This document shows, piece after piece, positions 25,336 through 35,960 of a DNA stretch of 64,000 nucleotides (within the stretch, counting starts at the first letter, position 1; every line of letters begins with the position of its first letter). Location: the NCBI RefSeq assembly GCF_014649375.1, contig NZ_BMSX01000010.1, positions 62,001 through 126,000 of the forward strand, read 5' to 3'. The position numbers and the translations under genes are program-made. The stretch comes from Streptomyces aurantiogriseus (GTDB taxonomy: Bacteria; Actinomycetota; Actinomycetes; Streptomycetales; Streptomycetaceae). A model generated the notes under the pieces. It worked only from the letters and a program-made list of their open reading frames with translations, ran no database searches and was not told the origin of the DNA.

Positions 25336-26381
25336 TCATCGACATCCACGGGCACCTGTCCCCACCGGAGGCGGCCGAACGCTTCCCCATGCCCCCGAGC
25401 CTGACCGACGTCGACGGCATGCTCGCCGCTCGCGCACAGGCCGGGATCGACCTCACCATCATCGGCAGCCCCGTCGGCGCCGGCGCGATGGCGCGGGTCC
25501 CGGGCGTCGACAACTACGCGCAACCCCGTGACCGGCTGCGCGGTTTCCACGCCTGGATGTCAGGCCTGATCGCCAAGTTCCCGGACCAGTTGCGCGGGTA
25601 CGTGTACGCCAACCCGTTCGGTGACGACGATCACCTGGAAGGGGTGCGGGAGACCCTGGCGGACCCCGCCTTCGTCGGCCTGATCACCACGTCCAGCGTC
25701 CACGGGGAGCTGCTCGGCTCCCCGCGTGCCGACTCCTTCTTCGCGCTGGCCGCGGAGGCGGGGGTGCCGGTCCTGGTGCACGCCCCGGCCGAACCGGTCG
25801 GCACGGAACGGGTCGACGAGATCGGCTTCGTCGAGCAGATCGGCCGGTTCGGCGACCTCACCATCGGCATGGCCATGATCGCGTTCGCGGGATGGCTGGA
25901 GAAGTACCCCGGTCTACGGCTGATCGGCGCGACCGGCGGCGGCGCGATGGCGCTGCTGCCGGAGCGCCTGCAGACGGCGGCGCGCCCCCGGCACTGGGCC
26001 GGGGGCGCCCCGCCCGCCGGCCGGCCTACGGCACCGGCCTCCGCGGCCGGCGCGAAGGCGCCGGGTTCCGCCCCGCCGTCGGCCGAGGCTCCTGCGGCGG
26101 CGAAGGCTCCGCCGGCCGACCGGGCCCCGGCGGCCGACCCGATCGCCGCGCTCCGGCGCATGTACGTCGACACGAGCCCGTTCAGCCAGGCGCACCTGAG
26201 CCTCAACGCGGAGGTGCTGGGGCCCGAACGGATGCTGTTCGGCACCGACTCGCCGCCGATGGCCGCGCCGTTGGAGGACTTCGTGCGCATGATCGAGAAG
26301 CTGCCGGTCGACAAGGCGGCCCAGCAGCGCATCCTCGGCGGCAACGCAGAGGACCTCTTCGACCTGAGGAGTCGTCCGTGA
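25332..26381 (+). CDS. ACMSD-like amidohydrolase/decarboxylase with an Ala-Pro insertion
   Basis: TIM-barrel protein of 349 residues in the metal-dependent decarboxylase group. The start DIHGHLSP holds the HxH metal motif, VLVHAPAEPVG gives the third His, and FGTDSPPM gives the metal Asp. Two oddities are visible. Where family members have a catalytic His in AHGGG, this one reads ATGGG (Thr201). Right after it, about residues 221-271 form an Ala/Pro-rich insert (PTAPASAAGAKAPGSAPP and more) inside the barrel. ATG overlaps the previous stop (ATGA). It may have altered or lost activity, or bind rather than turn over a ligand. Confidence 0.8.
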   Translation: MIIDIHGHLSPPEAAERFPMPPSLTDVDGMLAARAQAGIDLTIIGSPVGAGAMARVPGVDNYAQPRDRLRGFHAWMSGLIAKFPDQLRGYVYANPFGDDDHLEGVRETLADPAFVGLITTSSVHGELLGSPRADSFFALAAEAGVPVLVHAPAEPVGTERVDEIGFVEQIGRFGDLTIGMAMIAFAGWLEKYPGLRLIGATGGGAMALLPERLQTAARPRHWAGGAPPAGRPTAPASAAGAKAPGSAPPSAEAPAAAKAPPADRAPAADPIAALRRMYVDTSPFSQAHLSLNAEVLGPERMLFGTDSPPMAAPLEDFVRMIEKLPVDKAAQQRILGGNAEDLFDLRSRP

Positions 26382-27616
26382 CCACCACGCAGGACGCGGT
26401 CACCGCGGCCGAACGGTGCACCCCGGAGTACCGGCGCGACCCGCACGCGGTCTACGCCCAGCTCCGGGGGACGGCGCCGGTCTGCCCCCTGAGACCGCCG
26501 CACGGCAACGAGACGTACCTGATCACCCGGTACGAGGACGCGCGGACCGCCCTGTCGGATCCGCGGCTGAGCAAGGACATGTACGGGGCCATCGACGCCT
26601 ACCGGAGGATCTTCGGTGACTCGTCCGTGGCGCTGGACGACAACATGCTCAACTCCGACCCGCCCAAGCACACCCGGCTGCGCAAGCTGGTGAACTCCGC
26701 GTTCACTCCGCGACGCGTGGAGGCTCTGCGGCCGCGGGTCCAGGGCATCGTCCGGACGCTGATCGACGAGTGCCCGACCCGGGAGCCCTTCGACCTGCTG
26801 CCCGCGTTCGCGTTCCCGCTGCCGATCATCGTGATCTGTGAACTGCTCGGTGTGCCGCCGCAGGAGCGGTCGCGGATGCAGCACCTGTCCACCACGGTGG
26901 CGCAGGCCGGCTTCAGCGAGGAGTCCAAGCGGGCCCAGCAGCAGGCCGAGGAGGATCTGCACGCGTACTTCACGGACCTCACCACGGCCAAGCGCGACCG
27001 CCCGGGTGACGACCTGATGAGCGCGCTGACCGCGGTGCGGGACAACGACGGCGGGCTCAGCGAGCACGAGCTGGTCTCCACGGCGTTCCTGCTGATGTTC
27101 GCGGGTCACAAGACGACCGCGTACGCCATCGGCAACGCCGTCCATCACCTCCTGACGCATCCCGCGCAGCTGCGCGCCGTGCGGGAGAAGCCGGAGCTGG
27201 TGGGTCCTGCGGTCGAGGAGGTGCTGCGCTACGACGGCTCCGTGGAGAGCTCGACGTTCCGCTACGCGACCGAGGACGTGGAGTACGCCGGGACGCGTAT
27301 CCCGAAGGGCGCCCTGGTCCAGATCGCGCTCAGTTCGGCCAACCGCGATCCGCAGAAGTTCGACGACCCGGACGCGTTCGACGTGACGCGGGGCAGCGCC
27401 CAGAACGCCCATCTCGGGTTCGGGCACGGACCTCACTACTGCCTGGGTGCCCCGCTGGCCCGGCTGGAGATGGAGTCGGCCCTCACCGGCCTGTTCGGCC
27501 GGTTCCCGAGGATGACGCTGGCCGACCCCGCGGGCGAGCCACGGTGGATGGAGGTCCCCTTCCCGGCCTTCCGCGGCCTCGCTGAGCTGCCGGTCGTGCT
27601 CGATCCCGCCGGGTGA
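26378..27616 (+). CDS. Cytochrome P450 with an unusual I-helix
   Basis: Heme monooxygenase of 412 residues, soluble bacterial class. The heme-binding loop is FGHGPHYCLGAPLAR with Cys355, and the ExxR motif is EEVLRYDG. The I-helix reads FAGHKTTAY: the acid of the usual AGxE/D-T pair is replaced by Lys245, while Thr246 and Thr247 remain. That acid helps deliver protons for oxygen activation, so this enzyme may use another proton path or a peroxide route. The GTG start overlaps the amidohydrolase stop (GTGA). Last gene of the cassette, followed by a hairpin. Ferredoxin partners are not encoded nearby. Confidence 0.92.
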   Translation: MTTTQDAVTAAERCTPEYRRDPHAVYAQLRGTAPVCPLRPPHGNETYLITRYEDARTALSDPRLSKDMYGAIDAYRRIFGDSSVALDDNMLNSDPPKHTRLRKLVNSAFTPRRVEALRPRVQGIVRTLIDECPTREPFDLLPAFAFPLPIIVICELLGVPPQERSRMQHLSTTVAQAGFSEESKRAQQQAEEDLHAYFTDLTTAKRDRPGDDLMSALTAVRDNDGGLSEHELVSTAFLLMFAGHKTTAYAIGNAVHHLLTHPAQLRAVREKPELVGPAVEEVLRYDGSVESSTFRYATEDVEYAGTRIPKGALVQIALSSANRDPQKFDDPDAFDVTRGSAQNAHLGFGHGPHYCLGAPLARLEMESALTGLFGRFPRMTLADPAGEPRWMEVPFPAFRGLAELPVVLDPAG

Positions 27617-27636
27617 CCGACGGCGGGACGGGCCGA

Positions 27637-27671
27637 GGGGCGCGGAGGCCGTACGGCGGCTTCCGCGCCCC
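27637..27671 (+). terminator. Terminator after the P450 cassette
   Basis: Ten-base stem GGGGCGCGGA (27637-27646) paired with TCCGCGCCCC (27662-27671), 21 bases past the P450 stop codon. Confidence 0.7.
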
Positions 27672-27740
27672 CCGTTCGGCTCAGTCCCTGGAGCAGTAGA
27701 CCGGGGAACTGCCTGCCATCCGGGCACGCACAGCGAGCAC

Positions 27741-29264
27741 TCACCCCACCGAAGCCCGCGCCCCCCACGTCAACGTGTCCACCCCGCTCTCCCCCACCAG
27801 CGGCAGCTCGACCACGAACTCCGTGCACCCCAGCTCGCTCCGCACGTCGATCCGTCCCCCGTGCGCCGCCGTGATCGCGGAGGCGATGGCGAGGCCGAGG
27901 CCCGAGCCGGCGCCCGGGATCGCGCGGCTGCGGGAGGTGTCCGCGCGGGTGAAGCGTTCGAAGACCCTGGGGAGGAGGTCGGGCGGGATGCCGGGACCGT
28001 CGTCGCGGACGCGGAGGGCGCACAGCCCGTCCCTGGCCTCGACCACCGTCACCACCCGCGTGCCCACAGGCGTGTGCACACGCGCGTTGGCCAACAGGTT
28101 GGCCACCACCTGGTGGAGGCGTGCCTCGTCACCGAGGACCAGCGGCTGGGTGTCCAGGCGCAGCTCCAGCTGCCAGTCGTGGTCGCCGGCCGCGGCCCGC
28201 GCCGCCCACACCGCCTCCGTGACCAGCGCCACGAGGTCTACTTCGGAGGACTCCAGCGGCCGGCCCTCGTCCAGGCGGGCCAGTAGCAGCAGATCCTCGA
28301 CCAGGCCCGTCATGCGCGCCGACTCCGCGGTCACCCGCCGCCAGGCCAGGTCCGGCTCGATGCGGTCCGTGCCGCGGTTCATCAGTTCCGCGTAGCCGGC
28401 GATCGAGGCGAGCGGGGTGCGCAGTTCGTGGCTGGCGTCGGCGAGGAAGCGGCGCATGCGTTCCTCGCTGCGCAGGACCCGCTCCTCGCTGCGCCGGAGG
28501 GCGGCGCGTGCGGACTCGACGTGGTCGATCATGCGGTTGAGGGCGGCGCCGACCTGTCCGGCCTCGCTGCCGGGATCGGTGTCGCGCTCCGCCACCCGGG
28601 TCAGGCCGGTCACCTCGCCGTGGGACAGGGGCGCCCGGGACACCTCGACCGCGGTGGCGGCGACCCGGCCGAGGGGACGCAGGTGCCGTCGTATCACCAC
28701 GGCGCACGCGCAGCCGGCGACGGTCAGGCCCGCGGCCGCGACCGCCGCCTCGACCAGCACCAGGCCGTCGAGCATGTCCTGGACGTCGCCCGTCGGGAGG
28801 CCGGTGAGGACGCGGACGCCGTCGTTGTCGAGCGCGGTGACGCGGTAGGTGCCGAGGCCGGGGACCGTGCGGGTGTGCAGGGAGCCGTCGGGGTCGATGC
28901 CGGAGAGGACGGCGGTCTGGGCCGGGCTCAGGTTCCGGGGCGGTGCGTCCTGGCCGACCGTCGCCGCCGCGAGGACCGTGCCGTCGGCGTCGAGGCGGGC
29001 GGCGAGCATCCCGGCGGGGTGGCCGCTGTCGTCGAGGAAGGTGAGGTCCCTGCCAAGGTCCGGGTGGAGCGAGGCTCGGCCCAGGCTGCGCTCGGCGGCG
29101 TGGGTGACCCGGTCGTCGAGTCTGCCCAGCAGATAGGCCCGCTGGGCGAAGACGGTGGTGAGCGCCATCGCGGCGCATACGGCGACGAGGGTGACGCCGA
29201 CGAGGAGCGGAAGGCGCGAGCGCAGGGAACGCCCCCACGGCCGCCGCCGCAGCCGGAGGCTCAT
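27741..29264 (-). CDS. Sensor histidine kinase (orphaned)
   Basis: Two-component membrane kinase of 507 residues. Two spans (about residues 17-37 and 182-205) flank an extracellular sensor domain of about 140 residues. A HAMP-like region follows, then the H-box HELRTPLASIAGY with the phosphorylated His, N-box VVANLLANARVHT and ATP-binding DDGPGIP and GSGLGLAIA. ATG at 29264 follows GGGGAG and overlaps the stop of the gene upstream (ATGA). That upstream gene should be the OmpR-type regulator but is reduced to 59 codons. The kinase is intact, so it either signals to another regulator or is decaying. Confidence 0.93.
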   Translation of the reverse strand: MSLRLRRRPWGRSLRSRLPLLVGVTLVAVCAAMALTTVFAQRAYLLGRLDDRVTHAAERSLGRASLHPDLGRDLTFLDDSGHPAGMLAARLDADGTVLAAATVGQDAPPRNLSPAQTAVLSGIDPDGSLHTRTVPGLGTYRVTALDNDGVRVLTGLPTGDVQDMLDGLVLVEAAVAAAGLTVAGCACAVVIRRHLRPLGRVAATAVEVSRAPLSHGEVTGLTRVAERDTDPGSEAGQVGAALNRMIDHVESARAALRRSEERVLRSEERMRRFLADASHELRTPLASIAGYAELMNRGTDRIEPDLAWRRVTAESARMTGLVEDLLLLARLDEGRPLESSEVDLVALVTEAVWAARAAAGDHDWQLELRLDTQPLVLGDEARLHQVVANLLANARVHTPVGTRVVTVVEARDGLCALRVRDDGPGIPPDLLPRVFERFTRADTSRSRAIPGAGSGLGLAIASAITAAHGGRIDVRSELGCTEFVVELPLVGESGVDTLTWGARASVG

Positions 29265-29440
29265 CTCCCCGCCTCCACCGGCCGGACGGCGTACCCCGGC
29301 CCACGCACGCCGTGGATCATCCGCACCCGGGCCCGGTCGGTCTTGCGGCGCGGGCCGGAGAGCACTTCGGTGAGCGCGGGTTCGCCGTCGACGACGCATA
29401 CGCGTACGCGGCCGGTTCGGGACACGGAGGTGCCAGTCAT
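29261..29440 (-). pseudogene. Response regulator remnant with internal deletion
   Basis: The 59-codon frame joins the first 29 residues of an OmpR-type receiver (RVRVCVVDGEPALTEVLSG) directly to the last 30 residues of the DNA-binding wing (PRRKTDRARVRMIHGVRGPG then YAVRP). An intact protein is about 220-240 residues, so about 170 codons are missing without a frameshift. The receiver's conserved acidic pair reads DG instead of DD/DE. Start, stop and ATGA coupling to the kinase remain. The product could not fold as either domain. Confidence 0.88.
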
Positions 29441-29520
29441 GTCCCGATCCTGTCCCGGCCGGCTGAGGGAGCCCTGTGTTCCACCTGAGGGTGGGTGATG
29501 ACCCCGGACGAACACGGCGA

Positions 29521-29554
29521 AGGGCCGCACCCCCGTCACCGGGGATGCGGCCCT
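29521..29554 (-). terminator. Terminator after aconitase
   Basis: Stem AGGGCCGCA (29521-29529) with TGCGGCCCT (29546-29554) and an inner CCCC/GGGG pairing, 33 bases past the aconitase stop codon. Confidence 0.75.
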
Positions 29555-29586
29555 CAACAGCCCTGGGGAGCTGCGTACTCGACCGC

Positions 29587-32304
<2,718 letters not shown>

Positions 32305-32371
32305 GACAGTCTCCTTCATTGATGTGCGCGTACCACCGCATCCTGCCGCCACGCGAGCTTGGCCGATCCGC

Positions 32372-32390
32372 TAAGGTAAGGCTAAGTTAG
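32372..32390. promoter_or_regulatory. Iron-box-like site (DmdR1/IdeR type) upstream of aconitase
   Basis: TAAGGTAAGGCTAAGTTAG matches about 14 of 19 positions of the iron-box consensus TTAGGTTAGGCTAACCTAA as remembered. It lies 68-86 bases upstream of the aconitase start, where promoter elements are expected, in the least GC-rich stretch nearby. Confidence 0.5.
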
Positions 32391-32445
32391 GTAACCCTTA
32401 CTGCCAGACCCGGTGATACGTGCGGCCGCGGTACGCCCCGGCAGA

Positions 32446-32463
32446 TATCTCGATGTCGAGATA
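32446..32463. promoter_or_regulatory. Operator-like palindrome TATCTCGATGTCGAGATA (site 1)
   Basis: Perfect 8-base arms around TG. It shares the layout ATCTC-N6-GAGATAAC with the site in front of the XRE-MurA gene (33091-33109). It lies 142 bases upstream of aconitase and 391 bases before the DUF4236 gene. Confidence 0.65.
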
Positions 32464-32853
32464 ACTCTAGTACATGGGGGCTGGTTGGTCATGCCCCGGC
32501 CCGCCGGGCCCTGGCCCCGCCGAGGTCGGCGCGGTGATCATCCGGCTGAAACGGCACCGCACTCCGACACCGGGACGCCCTCCCCCGGCTGCACCGGGAG
32601 GGCGAAGTCGTCGACACCGGGCCGCTCACACCGGCCGAGGTCGCGCCGCGCATCGCACAGGCCGCGTGACCGCCGGGCTCGCGCCGAGGCGGGCCGCACT
32701 CCGCGGCGGGTCAAGGCGCCCGCCCGCGGGAGCCGTTGACACCGAGGTGACGGCGAGCCGGCTGCCGCGCGCCGCCATGAGCCGGCCGAGGCGGGGTAGA
32801 CGAGAGCGGACGGGACATTCCCCGAGCACCAGCCGACCGAAGAAGGAGGCCCG
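32464..32853. other. Interval with a possible gene remnant
   Basis: These 390 bases hold no complete gene I can support. On the plus strand a short frame ending at a TGA at 32667-32669 reads RDALPRLHREGEVVDTGPL then TPAEVAPRIAQAA, which looks like a genuine protein C-terminus cut off from its start by an in-frame stop at about 32550. It may be the tail of a lost gene once controlled by site 1. Confidence 0.35.
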
Positions 32854-33054
32854 ATGCCCCTCACCTTCCGCAAGAGCTTCCGGATCCTGCCCGGCGTGCG
32901 CCTGAACATCAACCGGCGCTCCTGGTCCATCACCACCGGCGGCGGCAGGCACGGACCGCGGCACACCCACAGCAGCACCGGACGTCGTACGACGTCGGTG
33001 GATCTGCCCGGACCTTTCGGATGGCGTCGTACGCGGAGTGCCAGGCGTCGTTGA
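32854..33054 (+). CDS. DUF4236 family small protein
   Basis: A 66-residue basic protein. The opening MPLTFRKSFRILPGVRLNIN follows the DUF4236 pattern (FRKS, then PG-R-N, then a WSITTGG strand), a short beta-rich domain of unknown role often found at N-termini of bacterial membrane or phage-linked proteins. ATG at 32854 has an ideal AAGGAGG. The C-terminal third is Arg/Thr-rich and unlike the domain. Confidence 0.75.
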   Translation: MPLTFRKSFRILPGVRLNINRRSWSITTGGGRHGPRHTHSSTGRRTTSVDLPGPFGWRRTRSARRR

Positions 33055-33090
33055 CGGGCCATCACCCGAACGGACCCCCCAAGAGGTGCC

Positions 33091-33109
33091 ATCTCATATC
33101 TGAGATAAC
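33091..33109. promoter_or_regulatory. Operator-like site ATCTC-N6-GAGATAAC (site 2), XRE-MurA start
   Basis: ATCTCATATCTGAGATAAC ends nine bases before the XRE-MurA ATG, covering the position of a promoter or ribosome site. The arms are ATCTCA/TGAGAT. No usual ribosome site is visible here, so a bound protein would block translation start or a very short leader. Confidence 0.65.
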
Positions 33110-33118
33110 CTCAACCCC

Positions 33119-34648
33119 ATGGCAGACGACTACCTCGTACGCATCGGCAGGCTCATCCGTGACGCCCGGCAGCACCGGGGCTGGACACAGGCGCAGCTGG
33201 CCGAGGCGCTCGGAACCAGCCAGAGTGCCGTCAACCGCATCGAGCGCGGCAACCAGAACATCAGCCTTGAGATGATCGCTCGAATCGGTGAAGCCCTGGA
33301 CAGTGAGATCGTCTCGCTGGGGTACGCGGGGCCGATGCATCTGCGCGTCGTGGGCGGCCGGCGGCTGTCCGGCGCCATCGACGTGAAGACGAGCAAGAAC
33401 GCGTGCGTGGCCCTGCTGTGCGCCTCGCTGCTCAACCAGGGGCGCACGGTGCTGCGCCGGGTCGCCCGCATCGAGGAGGTCTACCGCCTCCTGGAGGTGC
33501 TGAACTCGATCGGCGTGCGCACACGCTGGATCAACGGCGGCATCGACCTGGAGATCGTGCCGCCGGCCGAACTGGACATGGCGGCGATCGACGCCGAGGC
33601 CGCCGTCCGTACGCGGTCGATCATCATGTTCTTCGGTCCGCTGCTGCACCGCATGAACCACTTCAAGCTGCCGTACGCCGGCGGCTGCGACCTCGGGACG
33701 CGGACCATCGAGCCGCACATGATCGCGCTGCGCCGGTTCGGGCTGGACATCGCCGCGACGGAGGGGCAGTACCACGCCCGGGTCGACCGGGCGATCCGCC
33801 CGGGCCGCCCGATCGTACTGACCGAGCGCGGGGACACCGTCACCGAGAACGCGCTGCTGGCCGCCGCCCGGCACGACGGCGTCACGGTCATCCGCAACGC
33901 CTCCTCCAACTACATGGTCCAGGACCTGTGCTTCTTCCTGGAGGCGCTCGGCGTCAAGGTCGAGGGCATCGGCACCACCACGCTCACCGTGCACGGCGTG
34001 CCGCACATCGACGTCGACGTGGACTACTCCCCCTCCGAGGACCCGGTCGAGGCGATGAGCCTGCTGGCCGCCGCCGTCGTCACGGAGTCGGAACTGACGG
34101 TGCGCCGGGTGCCGATCGAGTTCCTGGAGATCGAGCTGGCCGTGCTGGAGGAGATGGGCCTCGACCACGACCGGACGCCGGAGTACTTCGCCGACAACGG
34201 CCGGACGCGCCTGGTGGACCTGACCGTGCGGCCCTCCAAGCTGGAGGCGCCGATCGACAAGATCCACCCGATGCCGTTCCCCGGCCTGAACATCGACAAC
34301 GTGCCGTTCTTCGCGGCCATCGCGGCCGTCGCGCAGGGCAAGACCCTCATCCACGACTGGGTCTACGACAACCGCGCCATCTACCTCACCGACCTCAACC
34401 GCCTGGGCGGCCGCCTCCAACTCCTCGACCCGCACCGTGTGCTGGTGGAGGGCCCGACCCGCTGGCGCGCCGCCGAGATGATGTGCCCGCCGGCCCTGCG
34501 GCCCGCGGTGGTCGTCCTGCTGGCGATGATGGCGGCGGACGGCACGTCCGTCCTGCGCAACGTGTACGTCATCAACCGGGGGTACGAGGACCTGGCCGAG
34601 CGGTTGAACTCGATCGGGGCGCAGATCGAGATCTTCCGGGACATCTGA
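33119..34648 (+). CDS. murA: XRE helix-turn-helix fused to UDP-GlcNAc 1-carboxyvinyltransferase (MurA)
   Basis: A 509-residue fusion. Residues about 8-66 form an XRE/Cro helix-turn-helix (RDARQHRGWTQAQLAEALGT then SQSAVNRIERG). Residues from about 72 form a full MurA domain, which transfers enolpyruvate from PEP to UDP-GlcNAc, the first committed step of peptidoglycan synthesis. Catalytic residues are retained: Lys93-Asn94 in SKNACVA, PEP-binding Cys190 in AGGCDLGTRTIEPH, Asp393 in LNIDNVPF and Arg461 in LRPAVVV. Cys190 predicts fosfomycin sensitivity. It is probably the second MurA of Streptomyces (SCO5998-like). A palindromic site overlaps the expected translation start region, which suggests self-repression, possibly tuned by the bound nucleotide sugar. 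Confidence 0.93.
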   Translation: MADDYLVRIGRLIRDARQHRGWTQAQLAEALGTSQSAVNRIERGNQNISLEMIARIGEALDSEIVSLGYAGPMHLRVVGGRRLSGAIDVKTSKNACVALLCASLLNQGRTVLRRVARIEEVYRLLEVLNSIGVRTRWINGGIDLEIVPPAELDMAAIDAEAAVRTRSIIMFFGPLLHRMNHFKLPYAGGCDLGTRTIEPHMIALRRFGLDIAATEGQYHARVDRAIRPGRPIVLTERGDTVTENALLAAARHDGVTVIRNASSNYMVQDLCFFLEALGVKVEGIGTTTLTVHGVPHIDVDVDYSPSEDPVEAMSLLAAAVVTESELTVRRVPIEFLEIELAVLEEMGLDHDRTPEYFADNGRTRLVDLTVRPSKLEAPIDKIHPMPFPGLNIDNVPFFAAIAAVAQGKTLIHDWVYDNRAIYLTDLNRLGGRLQLLDPHRVLVEGPTRWRAAEMMCPPALRPAVVVLLAMMAADGTSVLRNVYVINRGYEDLAERLNSIGAQIEIFRDI

Positions 34649-34750
34649 CTCGCGGACGCCGCCGCACCTCATGCGACCTGCGCAGGTGCAGGTCTGGAGC
34701 AGGTACGTACCAGGGGTGGCGCCGACGGTCTTCCGACCACCGCCTGGGAC

Positions 34751-34781
34751 GGTACGGCCGGCCCGGCGGGCCGGCCGTACC
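34751..34781. terminator. Bidirectional terminator between murA and the SDR gene
   Basis: Perfect 14-base stem GGTACGGCCGGCCC (34751-34764) with 34768-34781, loop of three bases. It lies between convergent genes. Confidence 0.85.
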
Positions 34782-34787
34782 GATGGG

Positions 34788-35771
34788 TCAGGGGGCAGGT
34801 GTGCGCATCAGCCGACGGGCCCCCGCGGCGGCGCCCGCCAGGGCGGCAGCCGTTCCCAGCCGGCGCACGGCGGTGTGCCGGCGCCCGCCCCAGCCGCCGT
34901 GGGCCGCGCCCGTGCCGGGCGTGGGAACGTGCAGGTTGCCCTGGGTCGCCGGGGCAGGCTCCTTGCGAGACAGATGGGTCCTGTCGACCTGACGGGCCAT
35001 CATGCGCTCGGTCATGCCCGGAGCCATCCGGGACTCCAGCACCATGGAGCGGCCCGTCGGGCCGACCACCACCTCCCGGCGCGGCACCCGTACCAGGTCC
35101 ACGATGGCGTGGGCCACCCGCTCGGGGGAGTACACCGGCGGCATGGCCACCGCCTTGCGTCCGGTGTAGTTCGCGGCGTGCTCGAAGAACGGCGTGTCGA
35201 TGGTGGCCGGCAGCACCGTGCAGACGTGGACGCCCTTCACGCCTTCCAGCGCCAGCTCCTGGCGCAGGCCGGCGCCGAGGGCCCGGACGGCGTGCTGGGA
35301 CATGCCGTAGGCGTGGCTGTAGGGCTGGCTGACCACCCCGACGACCGAGGAGACGTTGACCAGCGTCCCGTGGTCCTGCTCCCGCATGACCCGCAGCGCG
35401 GCGCGGGCACCGTGGACGTATCCCATGACGTTGACGTCCAGGACCTTGCGGAAGTCCTCCAGCGGAACCTCCTCGAAGGACCCGAAGACGGTCACGGCGG
35501 CAGCGTTGACCCACACGTCGATCCGGCCGAAGCGCTCCACCGCCCGCCGAGCGAGGTCCTCGACCGCTCCGGCATCGGTGACGTCGGTCGGTACGGCCAG
35601 GGCCCGCGCGCCGCGACGCCTCTCGCAGTCCCGCGCGGCCGCCTGAAGCGCCTCCGCCCGACGTGCCGCCAGTACCACCGCGCAGCCCTTCCGGGCGAAC
35701 GCCTCGGCCGTGACGCGCCCGATACCGCTGGACGCCCCGGTCACCACCACCACACGATCGCGCACTCGCAT
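34788..35771 (-). CDS. SDR-family oxidoreductase lacking the catalytic lysine
   Basis: Short-chain dehydrogenase of 327 residues with a complete Rossmann motif VVVTGASSGIGRVTAEAFAR and the NAA-type structural Asn region (VNAAAV). The active-site tyrosine is Tyr155, but the YxxxK lysine is Gln159 (YGMSQ). Ser is present in NVSSVVG. Loss of this lysine usually cripples SDR catalysis. A C-terminal extension (about 255-327) contains a TERMM stretch, a Gly-rich linker and a final Ala-rich helix RRLGTAAALAGAAAG that could touch the membrane. Single gene ending at a shared terminator. Confidence 0.88.
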   Translation of the reverse strand: MRVRDRVVVVTGASSGIGRVTAEAFARKGCAVVLAARRAEALQAAARDCERRRGARALAVPTDVTDAGAVEDLARRAVERFGRIDVWVNAAAVTVFGSFEEVPLEDFRKVLDVNVMGYVHGARAALRVMREQDHGTLVNVSSVVGVVSQPYSHAYGMSQHAVRALGAGLRQELALEGVKGVHVCTVLPATIDTPFFEHAANYTGRKAVAMPPVYSPERVAHAIVDLVRVPRREVVVGPTGRSMVLESRMAPGMTERMMARQVDRTHLSRKEPAPATQGNLHVPTPGTGAAHGGWGGRRHTAVRRLGTAAALAGAAAGARRLMRTPAP

Positions 35772-35960
35772 ACCGCGACCTCCTCACCTGCGACCTCACC
35801 CGCACCGGATGAGCAGTGGACTCCCCTCGGGACGGCGAGTACCCGGCAACCGACGGTGCGCATCATGACCGCCGCCGACGCGGGGCGGACGCGCAGGTTC
35901 TGTTCCGTCCGGTCCGCGGCGACCCGGCCGGACAGTCGCTGGTTGTCACGCACGGGCACG

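Noticed and set aside
32474..32905. 143-codon frame starting ten bases after operator site 1
   Set aside because: Pro/Arg/Gly-rich product and weak codon bias; it also overlaps the better supported DUF4236 start. A degraded gene remains possible.
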